Origin: Micractinium sp. NFX-FRZ
Taxonomy: Eukaryota; Chlorophyta; Trebouxiophyceae; Chlorellales; Chlorellaceae
Direction: 5' to 3'
DNA length: 64,000 nt
Assembly (NCBI GenBank): GCA_029339195.1
Contig: JAPTJF010000295.1
Span: forward strand, 1 to 64,000
Both the position numbers and the translations under genes were made by a program. Every line of letters starts with the position of its first letter. The stretch's first letter is position 1. The notes below the pieces were generated by a model, which did no database searches, had not been told where the DNA came from, and saw only the letters and a program-made list of their open reading frames with translations. Of this stretch, positions 22,244 to 34,420 are shown piece after piece.

Positions 22244-25200
22244 ATGGCGGCAAATGCATTGGCGACAGCAGCAGCAGTGGCAGCAATACTAGTTCTTGCG
22301 GTTCTCCCTGTCTCAGCTGCGGCAGCGGCAGCACCCATGCGGCCACCGGTCGACGAAGGTGGGATGCTATCTTGCCCCCCCACTTTGTGCCCGATCTGCG
22401 CCAGCCCACCTACCCGTCTCTCACCACGCTGCCGCTCAACTGCCCGCCCACCTGGCGTGCTTCCGCGCCCATTTTCTTGCCTGCAGTAACCCTCATGCAT
22501 GGCCTTTGGCGGCTGCTGCACCCACCGATCTCCGGGCTGGACTGGCTCCCCCCCAGCTCCCATCACTGCAGCTGGAAGCACCTGCCCAGCTTGCATGTTG
22601 AATGCCATAACGGCACGGTCACACAACTGTGAGCTGGTTGCCAATCAGAAAGGCGCAAGTGGTTCTAACTCTTCTAAATCATGCTTGATCGCCCCATGCC
22701 GCACTGCCTGCCTGCCCGCCTGCTCGTCCGCCTGCTCGCCCGCCCCGCCTCCCTGCCTGCCTGCTCGCCCGCCTTCTCGCCCGCCCCGCCTCTCTGCCTG
22801 CCTGCTCACCGCCTGCCTGTCAGTTTGCTCATCCATCCATCCATCCATCCTTCCGTCTGGTGCCTGTGCTGCCTCGCAGGCAAATATTCTCCGAACGTTC
22901 AGCAGTGGTCCACGAGCCAGTCACCAGCAGTGTGATGCCGTTCGAAGTGTTGCAGCTGTCATTGTTGCCCGAGCTCGAGACGCTCATCCTGCACTGGAAT
23001 GCGCCCCTGCCCGCTCGTTGGGTGCAGCCAGGAGCATTCCCTCGCCTATCCAGGTGCCCCGCCCGCCGCCGCCTGCTGCCTAGCTGCCGCACAACGTTAG
23101 GTGGCTCCGACACCTGCCGCAACCGCACCGTGTGAAGCAGCACAGCGCGGCGCGGCGCATCGCAGCGCAGCACAGCGCAATGCAAATGACCACAAGCACT
23201 GCCTTGCGCGGCGCCAGTGCAACAATGTCAAGCACTGCCTCGCATGGCGCCGGTGCAAGCCACTGCGTGCCTCACCTCTTGTATCCCTTCCCGACTGGCT
23301 CACTCTGCTTGCAGCCTTACGTTTCTCCTCATTGACGGCACCCACAGCTCTGACGGCCAGCTGCCCGACATTCTACCCAGGGCGCTGCCCAGCCTGCAAA
23401 ACCTGACGCTGGACTGCCCCGGGCTGCACAGCACGTTGCCCGCCAGCTGGGGCGCCGATCCCCGGGTGCTGCCCGCGCTGCGCCAGCTGTTACTGGGCCT
23501 CTCGGTGCACGGCGGGCTGCCTGAGTGGGGCGCCGGCTTCAGCCAGCTCGAGAGCCTGGCAGTAATGAACAATGTACAGCTGCCCCTTCACAGTAAGGGT
23601 GGTTGCAACAATGCTGGACATGGGCAGCCCCGTGTTACACCAGCGCCTGCTGCTGGGCCCGCCACCGGCCTGCCGGCTGCAAAGCTGCGCCTGGACGGCT
23701 CTTTACCGGACGCCTGGCTTACACACGGCAGCTTCCCCCGACTCAGCCACTTGCGCCTGTCGGGACTGGCGCTTACTGGGGCCCTGCCGCCCCACCTGTT
23801 TGCTCGCCTCCCCAGCCTCACTACTCTAGCGGTAAGCATGCCCTCCACCTTCTTTTCTGCGTGAATCAATGCTAGCTTGCAGGCTCAGTATCTGACCTAC
23901 CAACTGAGCCATGCCATCTTGCCCCCTCCCTGCCCCCTTCTCCACACCTATGCTCTGCAGCTGGAACACAACAGCTTTGTGGGTACCTTGCCGCAGGATT
24001 GGGCATCTTCCGAGGTGTGTATGTGAAACCTGGCAGGCAATGTTGCTGCCATGCATTCCCGGGGCCCTCTGTCTCACTCACGCCGGCTTATCCAATGAAC
24101 TCACACTGGCTTGGCTCTCTGTCATCGGCACTGATGCAGGCGCTGTCAGTGTCTGTCGTTGGCAACTGCCTAAGCGGCCCCGCCTTCCCGCCGGCCTGGC
24201 TGGGGAGTGGTTCACTTTCCAGCCTGAAGCATCTGGACCTCAGCAGCAACCCAGGGCTGACGGGCACCCTCCCACCCAGCCTGCCTCCTCGGCTGGACAG
24301 CCTGTGAGACGGGGCCGCTGCATGCCCACCCGCCCGCATGCCCCCTCGCTGCCGTCTCACATGCCTGCCTGCCTGCCTGCATGTCTTCTTGCTTCATGCC
24401 TGCCTGCCTTCCTGCCTGCATGTCCTCTTGCTTCATGCCTGCCTGCCTGCCTGCCTGCTGAACCCCTGCGTCCCAGAACGCATCACCACTCGCGTGCAGG
24501 AAACTATCCTCCACTGGCGTTTCAGGCAAAATTCCCGCTGCTTGGTGCGAGGCACCAGTTGCAGGCACCCTGCGTAGCATGTGAGTACTGCGACGCCCTG
24601 GCTCTGTCTAGACTGGCCATGGCCTCAACAGTAAGCGCCTGCCCAAGCTTCTCCACAACTCGTGCATCACGCCTCTCGCCCATCCCTGCTTCTGCTCAAT
24701 TACATGCACCAGTCCTCGTGCCCACCCCTTCATGTGTCCAACACTGCTGCAGTACCATTGGCGCTGCGATTGACCCGACACCACCATGTCCCCACGATGA
24801 GCTTTCCGACCTCCAAATCGTGTCGAGTCCAGGGTCAATGCAGGCAGGAGTTGCAGAGGCCATGCCAGCTCCAAGCCAGGGGCGACACTCGGCAGCTGCA
24901 GGACTAGCCGCGGTGCTCCCGCTGGGCGCGCTGCTTGCAGCTGGGCTTTCCAGCCGGATGCTGCTGCGGCGCCGGGTCCATCAGCGCCTGAGGCATCCCC
25001 TTGAGCAGCAGCAGCAGCAGCAGCAGCACCAACAGCAGGAGCAGCAGCAGTGGCATCAGCTCAGCAGCAGTGACGTGGTCTCTCCTCATCAAGGGCAGGC
25101 CATGTCGCCCGCTGCTGTCAGTCTGGTGCGGCGGGCGCAGCCTGCGCGGCTGGCACAACTGCTGAGCTCGGCATTAGGCAGCACCTGCAGTGGCATTAAA

Positions 25201-27491
25201 ATGCCCTCAAATGATGGGAATCCCTTGGTTCTGGTGCACCAGCTAAACCAGGAAGTGCAGTTTGCCAGCACGGCAGCCCAGCCGCTACCGGCAGCCAGCA
25301 CTGCAGCCGGTGTTGCGGCTGGTACAGCCCTGGGCCCAGGCCGGCGCTGGGGCTTACCCACGGAGTCGCTTCGCATTGAGTGCAGTGGACTGGAGGTGCG
25401 AGCTGTTGAGTAGATAGCTGATCTTTGGTTGAGCTGCCGCCACCACACTCGGGATGGCTCATTTGTCAACACGAGTATGACCTTGTGCCCCCTTGCATGC
25501 CTCCGGCCACTGCCTACACATCCCTGCGCTGCCATGCGACTCCACGGCCTGCCTCGCCCCCAATCACCTTAGCTCACAATCCGCGCGCCCCTCTCCACGC
25601 ACAGTTCATGCTTGATGAGCATGGCGAGGTGGTGACGTTAGGCACGGGTGCACACGCCATGGTTCTGCTGGCCCGGATTCAACCAGGGGGCAAACTTGTT
25701 GCCGTGAAGGTGAGCTCTTGCCATACCACCTCTGGCAATCAACGCCCCTGTTGTGCTCAGACCAGACCACTTGGCCTGCCAGCCTCTTCAAAACCTGTGC
25801 AGCGGTGCCCTTGCCCCCCCTTAAAACAAGCTTTCCTTTCGCATTCCCGAGCTCCAGCTCGCCAATCAACCTCCACAGTATGGCAAGCCCACCCTACCCC
25901 TCCCCCCTCCGCCCCCTTACGCTCGCAGGCACTTGAGCTGGAGACTGGGGTGAACAGCGGCACAGTGTGGCGTGAGGTGGCGATGATGCGTCAGTGCCGG
26001 CACCCCCGAGTGGTGCCCCTGCTGGGCGTGGCGCTGCAGGTGGGGCTGTGGGGGTGGGGGGCTGTAGAATGTGCAAGTTGAGATGCATACAAAACCTGGT
26101 GTACCAGTTGCAAACCTGGATCGGCGTCTGCCTCCATTGTGGATGCAGGCAGATAGCTGCCTGCTCATGGTTGCCATGGAGCTGATGCACCGCGGGAGCC
26201 TGCACGCAGCACTAAGCGACCCCAAGCGGCGAGATGAGCTGCGTTGGCAGGCACGGTAAGTGGCCTGCCGGCCGGCCGCTCCCCTGCCTGCCCACTTTCT
26301 GGCACCTTTCCCTGCCCAACTGCAATGCATGCCTGCCTAGCATGCATTCACATCAAACCTGCTGTCACCCAAACTGTGCTGCCCTCCTGCAGCGGCCGCC
26401 AGGTGGCGCTGGACGTGGCAGAGGCGCTGGACCACCTGCACACCCAGCTGGGGGTGATGCATGGCGACCTGAAGCCGGGGTGAGCTAGTGGGTACTAACT
26501 ACCTTGACTGCTGACTCAGCACAGCCAAGGTACCCAGAGTGGCGGCTGCAGGTGCAAATGCTCGGACCCTTTGAATTCCCGAAGCCTTTGAAATCCCGAT
26601 GCCTCATCATTTCCTCCTCCCCTGCTGTCCATCGACGGGCGTGCCCGCTCTGTCCCCACGTCCTTGCAGCAATGTGCTGCTGTCGGCTGACTGGCGTGCC
26701 TGCTTGGGAGATATGGGACTGGCGCAGGCGCTAGGCACAGGGGCACGAGCTGCCGTTGGCTTTACCCGTGGATACGCAGCCCCTGAGCAAATCATGGGGC
26801 AGTGCTGCACCCTGAGGGCCGACATGTGGTCGGTGAGCCGCTGCCGCTTGCATCGACGTTTATGAGCGTCACTTAAAGGACAGCCAGTAATACATTGATC
26901 GAAATCACAACAAACGCGTCTGGCTGCCGCCCCTTTCGCGCGGGTTTTGTTTTTGCATTGTATCCAAGCCAAGTGGCCACGCCTTTGAGCTTGTTCCGGC
27001 TGCTCCCCTGCCTGTCCCTGCCGTGCGCGCAGTTCGGGCTGCTGCTGGTGTCGCTGACGACGCAGCAGCTGTTGACAAAACGAGGGGACTGGCACCTGCC
27101 ACGCGCCCCTGAGGAGTGCCCGCAGGTGTGAGGGCCTATCAGTCAAGTGACCAGCTGCTGGCAGTACTTGCACCCATACCTGCTGCACACCCGCCAGCCC
27201 TCCTGCCTCTTCTCTGCCCGCCTGCCTGCCGTGCTCCACTTTCTCCTGCAGCCGCGAGTTTGGTGTTGCACAGTGTCCCACGTGCCTACTCTTGCTGCCT
27301 TGCAGGACGTGGCTGCGCTGGTGGAGCAATGTTTGGTCATGGAGCCGGAGCACCGGCCCACAGCGGCACAGGCTTTGGAGCGGCTGCGGGCCACACTGCC
27401 GCGCGAGAGTGGCAGCTGCGCTGCGCTGCGTCTTCAACATGCATCTGCGTGCCTTGAATGTGTACTGCGCGCTTTACCTCGACGCCTGTAG
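22244..27491 (+). CDS. LRR receptor kinase, copy D (complete)
   Basis: Exons: 22244-22358, 22487-22628, 22880-23053, 23315-23831, 23961-24014, 24140-24303, 24500-24580, 24753-25395, 25605-25709, 25929-26039, 26149-26255, 26393-26479, 26670-26832, 27033-27125, 27306-27491; 913 residues. It has a signal peptide (an in-frame ATG at 22154 would add 30 residues of Pro-rich sequence and was not used), the N-cap CSW, and LRRs. The C-cap is AAWCEAP then PTPPC. A membrane helix is followed by a poly-Gln stretch (about 25006-25060), SLVRRAQ and WGLPTESLR. Kinase: GTGAHAMV, VAVK, WREVAMM, HGDLKPGNVLL, DMG in place of DFG, APEQ, DMWS/FG. The extra intron 26833-27032 splits the kinase exactly before FGLLLVS; only copy E shares it. 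Exon 26149 starts two codons earlier than in the paralogues. The C-terminal tail is longer and contains three Cys. Confidence 0.86.
24358..24462 (+). repeat. 40-base repeat with CTGC runs in copy D
   Basis: Two and a half copies of a unit made of ATGCCTGCCTGCCTG runs plus GCATGTCTTCTTGCTTC fill most of the intron 24304-24499. Confidence 0.7.
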
Positions 27492-28416
27492 CGGTTGATT
27501 GCCCAGCAGGACCGTCCATGTTGGTCACTGCAAGCCCACGACTGTTCATGTTCAGCAGGCCAGTCGCGGTTAGACATTGCAAGTTCGGGCCGGCGGCGCT
27601 TCGAGTCGCCAGTGCAATTTGCGTCGCCTGCCTCCCATTACCGGGCCCGGCGTCCACAGCGCACCGCCGCAGCACTCAGGGAGGAGTGCCGAGACGATGA
27701 AGCGACCACATCCTCAGACTGTGCATCTCCCACGGTGCAGCATGCGTATACCTTCTGAAGCATCACGCCATTGCCATTCAGAAGCGGCCCCTTGCCAGCC
27801 TGATGCTATTGGCAGCCCAGGGGTCCACCCCCGCCGGTTCTGCCGCCAGCCACGCTGCCCGACCACCAAATGCCAGCCACCTGAATGGGTGCAGGCCCCA
27901 ACAGCCCTGCACCCACTGCACACTGATGCCTGTTCATCTGAACTCCGATGTATTACTCAAACTAAAAAGGGGCTGCTGCAAAACAGGAAAATTCCTGCTG
28001 CTGTGACTGAACACCCAGAACATGCCGCTGGCCCAGCTCGGCAGGAGCGGCTTGGGAGCACTTGTCAATGCGCCAGCTGAGGCTCGACCGTCTTTACATG
28101 TGCCATCAAAGTACAATATCCTCTCACGACCTTCTCTCTGTGTGCGCTTGGCGCTGTGTGCACGGGCGCCTCCGCAGTGCGGGCTGCGCCACCGCAGCGG
28201 GCTCTGACAGCTCAGGGGCTGCTACCGTCATCCGCATCATCTGAAAAGCGCGGAGCGTGGCAAACAGACGCCGGGCAGCCCTTGCGGCCGCCGCCCGCAC
28301 CTCTGCCGCTGCACACGGCCGCCGGCGGCCTGCTTGTGATGGCGTGGACTGCTGGCGGCAGGCCACATCCAGCCACAGTTCTATGCATACAGCACATGCT
28401 GGGCGTATAGCGGGCA
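27492..28416. other. intergenic between copies D and E
   Basis: This is 0.9 kb without a recognisable exon. It should hold the 3' end of D and the promoter of E. Short open stretches exist on both strands but show no family resemblance, no leader and no consistent splice sites. No clear promoter element is visible. Confidence 0.45.
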
Positions 28417-31400
28417 ATGGTGACAGCTATGGCAGCGGCGGCAGCCCTGGTCCTGGCGCTGGTGCTGGGCCTGCTTACCAGCTCGGCTGCGGCAGCGGCA
28501 GAGGCGGTGCGGCCACCTGCGCCCCCTGCTGTGGATGAAGGTGGGAACCAATTCAACCCGTCTCGTGCTGATGCTTTCCTGCACGTCGTAGGAAACTTGT
28601 AGTGCATGCTCCTGCTGCCTGTCAAGCTGTTTCCCTCCTCGTATGGTGTCTGCCTGCAGCGGCCGTCATCCACGCGCTCTGGGACCTGCTGCACACGCCC
28701 ACCTCGACGCTCGAGCCGCAGCGTGTGCAGCGCGCTGCCACCTCCCACCACTGCAGCTGGCAGCGCCTTTCTCTCGTTCATGTGGTGTGCAACGAGCAAG
28801 GGCGCGTCATCCAGCTGTGAGTGGTGCGCTGCATGCAACTCGTCCTTGCTTGCTATCCCACCGCATGCCTGCCTGCCTCCCTCCTGTTTGCTCTCCCACC
28901 CACTTTCGCCTGCCCCTTGTTTTGTGCTGCCTGACAGGCACATCTGGACTGAGGCATCTGCTCAAGAGGATGCCCAGCACCCAACAAGTGATGGCGTGGC
29001 GCCTAGTGGCGTGCCCGTGCCCGCAGAGGTGGCGCAACTGTCCCGCCTGCATGCCCTGGAGGACTTGAACATTCAATGGTTCGGGCCTCGATGGGACACC
29101 GTCATGCCGCACGAATGGCTTCAACCAGGCGCATTTCCTCGCCTCCTCATGTGCGCTGCCCGCTACCTGGCTGTGTGAGGCAGCGTCCCAGCAGCCGTGG
29201 CCAGAATGGCAGCACCCCGCTTGCAAAGCACTGGTCAGCACACACTGCAGCAGAACACAGCACACAGCACAGCACAGCGCAGCACCGCCCGCTGACCAGG
29301 CACACGAGCATGCAGCCGCATTGCGACAAGCACCTTTGTGCCAGCCCCCAGCCCCCACGCTTGCCTTGTTTGTTTTGTTGCAGCCTGGATCTGCACCACA
29401 ACAATGGCTCGGACACCCCGCTGCCGGACATCCCACCCGGGGCGCTGCCCAGCCTGCAAGACCTCTCACTCACCTGGCCCTCCCTTCGAAGCACGCTGCC
29501 GTCCGGCTGGGGCGCCGACCCGCGGGTGCTGCCCGCGCTGCGGCGGCTGGTGGTGACGGTGCAAGTGGAAGGCGGGCTGCCGGCCTGCTGGGGCCCGGGA
29601 TTCAGCAGTAGCATGCAGCGCATCTCAATCATTAACATGACACCGCAAACCCTGGACACCTGTGGCTGCAGCACAGCTGCCGTACCGGCACCCGATTGCA
29701 CTGGCACGCCTGCACCCACCCTGCCAGCGCACTGGGCTGCCCATCTCCCCGCGCTTCGCATGATGAGGCTGACACATCTGGGGCTGGCGGCCTCGATACC
29801 GGCAGAGTGGCTCGTGCCCGGCACCTTTCCTTACCTGCTGTATTTGGACCTCACACACAACGCCCTGACCGGCACCCTCCCTCGCAACCTATTTACTCTC
29901 TTCCCAAACCTTGACACTGTAGTGGTAAGTTCATGCCTGACATGGTGATGCTCTCATGCCTGCCTGCCCATGTGCCTGCTCTTGAGCCCGGCATTGGCCA
30001 CGCATTGTCTGGTCACACCCCATCTTGAACTCATCAGCCTGCCGGCGCATGACCACCCTGCCCCGCCTCCACCCCTCCCACTTGTGCAGCTGAATGAAAA
30101 CAGGTTTGTGGGGAGTCTACCACCCGAGTGGGCATCTGCCAAGGTACGCACACATGCCTTGGTCGAATGCCTGGCTTAGCCGAGTGCATGTGTCGCGCTT
30201 GCTCAAAGTGCCTTCCTTATTACACACCTCACCTCCCTCCCGTCTCCCCATCGCTTACTCTTTACTGCAGGCCACACGGCTCTCCGTCATTGGTAACTGC
30301 CTAAGTGGCCCCGCCTTCCCGCCGGCGTGGCTGGCCAACGGGTCCTTGCCCAGCCTGCAGCACCTCCACATTGAGAGCAACACAGCGCTGACCGGCACCC
30401 TCCCTCCTCGTCTGCCTTGGCCCAGCCTTATCAGCCTGTAAGGAGGAGCTGCATTGCACTCCCTGCAGCCGCCTGCCCGCCTGCCTGCGCTCCCCGACAC
30501 CTGCCTGCTTGCGTTCATGCGTCTCAGTAAGCATGCATGCATACTGCACCACACTTGCAGGTATCTGGCCAGCACGGGCATGTCAGGAACGATACCTGAC
30601 GCTTGGTGCACAGCGCCTCTTGCACACCTGAGCACCCTGTGAGTTTGGCGGCAGTACTTGCAGCACAGCCGCCTGGGCGTCAGCCATTGCTGGTCAGGCA
30701 TTGTCTCTGTCTTGTGCGTCAGCGCGTTTGCTGGTTCAGCGTTGTCCGTGCTGGTCAGCCTTTTGTACACCGAAATAAGGCCCTGCCCTCAGTTCTCCTG
30801 CCACTTCGAGTGTTTCCATCCTAAGCCACTAACAGGCTTGCCCTGGCTCTGCACCCCTCGATGCTGCAGCGATATTAGTGGCACGGCAGTCAACCCTGCA
30901 CCGCTGCCATGTTTTGAGCAGTTGCACATTCATATCATATCACCTCCGGGGTCAACAACAGGCAGCGAGCCCGTAAAGTCTGTGCCGGCCCAGAGGCGGC
31001 GGTTGGCAGCAGCCGGCCTGGCTGCCGTGGTCACGCTGGCCGCACTGTTTGCAGCCGGGTTGGCGAGCCGGGCGCTGCTCCGGCAACGGGCTCAACATCC
31101 GCGACACCTCATGGAACAACAGCATCTATTGCAGCTTGCAGAGCAGCAACAGCAAGAACAACAGCAGCAGCAGGCCGGCCACGACTGGCTCCAATTCGGC
31201 AGCGAGGCGGCACCGCTGCAACGGCAGGGCTTGCCAGCTTCCCTGGTGCGGCGGGCGCACCATCATGGCCGGCTCGCAGGCCTGCTGAGCGCTGCGCTGG
31301 CCGGCCACAATGGCATTCGGATGACGGCAGTGGGGGAGCCTCCCGCAGCACACAAGTTTGGGCAGCAGCATGTGCCGATAGATGCCGACGCACCCAAGCT

Positions 31401-33571
31401 TCTGCTGTCACGCGGCAGCACAAGGTTTGTTGCTGGTAACACTCGCGGTGCGCGCCCACCGCACACCGGCAGCGGGCGCTGGGGCCTGCCCACCGAGTCC
31501 CTTCGAATCCAGCCCGAGTGTTTGGAGGTGCGCACCGACAGCCGACCTGCTTGCGGACTGCCACCACGTGCAGGTACCACTGCCTGCTGCATGCTTTTCC
31601 TATTGGGTGTCCTCACGTGCCCGGTCCTTTTCAGCACTATGTGCATGCACGCGTCAACTGCAATGTTGCAGCCATGGCCTCCCTGCCCGCCCCTCTCCCC
31701 GCAGCTCGTGTTGGACAAGTTTGGAGACTTTGTGGTGCTGGGCACGGGCGCACATGCCATGGTGCTAATGGCCAGGCTGCTCGCTGCAGGCGGTGCCAAC
31801 GTGAAACTGGCAGCTGTCAAGGTGAGTGAAAGCGAAGGCGGCCAAGCCGCTTCATGTAGCCAATGTTCAACCGGCCATGCGGGCAGGATGCTTGCTTCTT
31901 GCATTCCTTGACTGCTTTAAAAGTGGATGCAGAGCCATCGAGGCTCAACAGCCTCCATGCTCCCCTCCGGGGCCAGCCCCCCAGCCCGTCATCTGGCACC
32001 TGCAAGCCGCCCTGCCTACCCCCGTCCCCGGGCAGGTGTTTGAGCTGGAGGCTGGCATAGACAGCGGTGCCATGTGGCGTGAGGTGGCGATGGTGCGGCA
32101 GTGCCGGCACCCACGGGTGGTGCCCCTGCTGGGCGTGGCATTGCAGGTATCTGCTGCAAGGGTACCAACCCAAGGGCATTTTGAATGAGCGTTTGTTGTG
32201 TCCTGGACATGGAGCAACAGTGTCACACATGCCGGCGCCGCGCTCCGTGTTGCAGGCGTAAAGTAGACCTTGCCTGACCTGTTTGCCTGTTGTGCAGAGC
32301 CGCCTGCTCATGGTTGCAATGGAGCTGATGCCCAACGGGAGCCTGCAATCGGTGCTGCGGGACCCCCAGCGGGCCGATGAGCTGCGGTGGGGGGCGTGGT
32401 AGGTGCCAAGGCCTGCTGAATATGTTGATGGTTGCCAGCTGCTTGCGGGGATGCACATCCACCCTGCCCATTGTGGCCATTCAATGCTCCGTAGACGCCC
32501 TGCTGGCATACCCGCCTATGGCCTGCAAACACACGCCTGCCAGGCAGATGTTACAAAGACGTAGTTGCTGCTCCGTCTGTGCGGCCCCCTCCTGCAGCGG
32601 GCGCCAGGTGGCGCTGGACGTGGCAGAGGCGCTGGACCACCTGCACACCCAGCTGGGGGTGATGCACAGCGACCTGAAGCCGGGGTGAGCGCTTGCGTGC
32701 TTGTGGCTGATGGGGGTGCTTGTTGCTTAGTGGTTGGCGGCGGGTGGCACCAATGCGTCAGCGCTCCGGACTGCGCCCCTCCCCCGCCTGCAGCAACGTG
32801 CTGCTGTCGTCCGATTGGCGGGCATGCCTAGCGGACCTGGGCCTGGCGCAACTGCTGGGCACGGGTGCACGCACCGCCGCCGGCTTCACTCGTGCGTATG
32901 CAGCCCCCGAGCAGATCATGGGGCATTGCTGCACCCTCAGCGCCGACATGTACGCGGTGAGCCGCTGCCTCTGTTTGTTGGTGAGCGGGCATGAACGTGA
33001 CTAGTGTTAGCAGTGGAAAGTGTTAGTCGTGGCCGCGGGCGCCTGCAGAGCGTCCTGCAGTGCCCAGCATGCACAACACCAGCTGCTGCTGGTCAGCTGA
33101 AGTCGTGCGATGGCACTCAAGCCCTGGCAGGTGGCGGGGCGGGATGGCCATGGCAAGCAAGACAGCATGCCCCTCCTCTGCCTGGCCCGCAGTTTGGGCT
33201 GCTGCTGGTGTCGCTGCTGACGAAGGAGGTGACAGCGGCCCGAGGCGGCTGGCGCCTGCCACGTGTCCCCGAGGAGTGCCCACAGGTGGGGAGACATGTT
33301 GGTCAGCTGGGCTGCTTACAGCAGCTGCACTTATGCAGCTGAACTCCTCATTGCTTACTGCTCGCCTGCCCGCCCGGCTGCCTGCCCGCGTGCTCGTCCG
33401 CCTGCCCGCCTGCCCTGCCCCAAGATGCATGCATGCTCATCCTGGCTTTCTTTGCAGGAGGTGGCTGCACTAGTGGATGATTGCCTGCTGCTGGATCCGG
33501 AGCTGCGGCCCACAGCAGCGCAGGCACTGCAGCGGCTGCGAGCTGTGCCGCTTGGCACGAGTGGCAGCTGA
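28417..33571 (+). CDS. LRR receptor kinase, copy E (complete)
   Basis: Exons: 28417-28540, 28660-28816, 28938-29150, 29384-29924, 30090-30143, 30271-30437, 30561-30638, 30870-31527, 31705-31821, 32036-32146, 32298-32398, 32598-32684, 32794-32956, 33193-33285, 33458-33571; 925 residues. It has an Ala/Leu-rich signal peptide, N-cap CSW, and LRRs with an unusual Cys-containing loop (CGCSTAAVPAPDC). The C-cap is DAWCTAP then PLPC, followed by a membrane helix, a Gln-rich stretch, SLVRRAH and WGLPTESLR. Kinase: GTGAHAMV, a four-residue insertion before the AAVK lysine, WREVAMV, HSDLKPGNVLL (Ser in place of Gly), DLG, APEQ, DMYA/FG. It shares the extra kinase intron (32957-33192) with copy D, so D and E are probably the youngest pair. 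Predicted membrane receptor kinase, non-RD. Confidence 0.87.
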
Positions 33572-33694
33572 GCTGCACTGCACTGCACCAGTACACTTGG
33601 TGATCGGCTGGTTTCGTGGGTAAGCACTCTGCCGCACAACCGCACGCCCAGTGGGACTGCCAACGGCAAGTCCTTTGCGGGCCGGCCTGCCAGT

Positions 33695-34420
33695 GCGGGT
33701 TGCGAGGTCGCCATGCTTAGGCAGCAATTCATGTGCTGCCGCCCACGGGGCATGACGGCTGCATTACAGGGTATCCCACCAGGATTGCGCAGCTGGTTGG
33801 AGCGGATGCACAACAGGAGCCTACAGGAGTGCTGGGAGATCCTCGGCGGCAGGATGAGCTGCAGTGGGAGGCAGGTAAGCCTTAGCACGGTAAGCCTTAG
33901 CAGCTGTGCCTTGCTTGTCCACACCTTGGATGCAAACCATCCCACATGCATCTTGCCCACCTGCCCTCCGGCTGGCTTAGATGCCAGTCACACTCGTGGC
34001 TGGCCGTCCCTGCCCCTGCAGGGGCCACCGATGGCAGTGGACGTGGCGGGCTGGTGGACCTCCTTGCACACCCAGCTTGGGTGATGCATGGCAAGCCGGG
34101 TAAAGTAAATAGGCAAGTTTCACACTTCTTGGGTGCGTCTGCTGCCGCGGGTTGCTTCATCTGCTCCCAATGAGTTTGCAGCCAATATGCCGCTTAACGC
34201 CCTGGAGTTACACCAGGTGTTGATGCCTCACTCCTTCTTACCCTCCCCTGCTGCAGCAGCGTGCTGCTGTCGGCCGACTGGCATGATTGCTGGGGCGACC
34301 AGGGCCTGGCGCAGCTGCTGGGCACGGTCCCTTGCTGCGCATCTGGATTTACTCGCACCTTTGCCTCCCCAGAGCCACTCGTGGGGCAGTACTGCACCCC
34401 CCCGAGCACCAATTTGTTTC
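33695..34420 (+). pseudogene. broken kinase domain of a further receptor copy
   Basis: Four degraded exons in array order match kinase exons of copy E. About 33695-33770 matches the alpha-C exon and has an in-frame stop. 33775-33873 has GVLGDPRRQDELQW in a shifted frame. 34021-34104 resembles the exon of the catalytic loop but lost the HGDLK segment. 34257-34420 reads SVLLSADWHDCWGDQGLAQL and then SPEPL. Acceptors of the last two are still CAG. The Gly-loop, the FGLLLV exon, the tail and all LRR exons are absent. Loss of the catalytic Asp and the frame breaks make it non-functional. Confidence 0.75.

Noticed and set aside
23880..23925. GGCTCAGT...ACTGAGCC inverted repeat that resembles a tRNA D-arm on the minus strand
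   Set aside because: No anticodon arm, T-arm or acceptor stem could be fitted around it; it lies in an intron of copy D.
24611..25395. Reading the juxtamembrane exon of copy D as part of one long continuous gene from 23911
   Set aside because: The long open frame runs through introns by chance; CAG acceptors and phase match the paralogues' exon borders instead.
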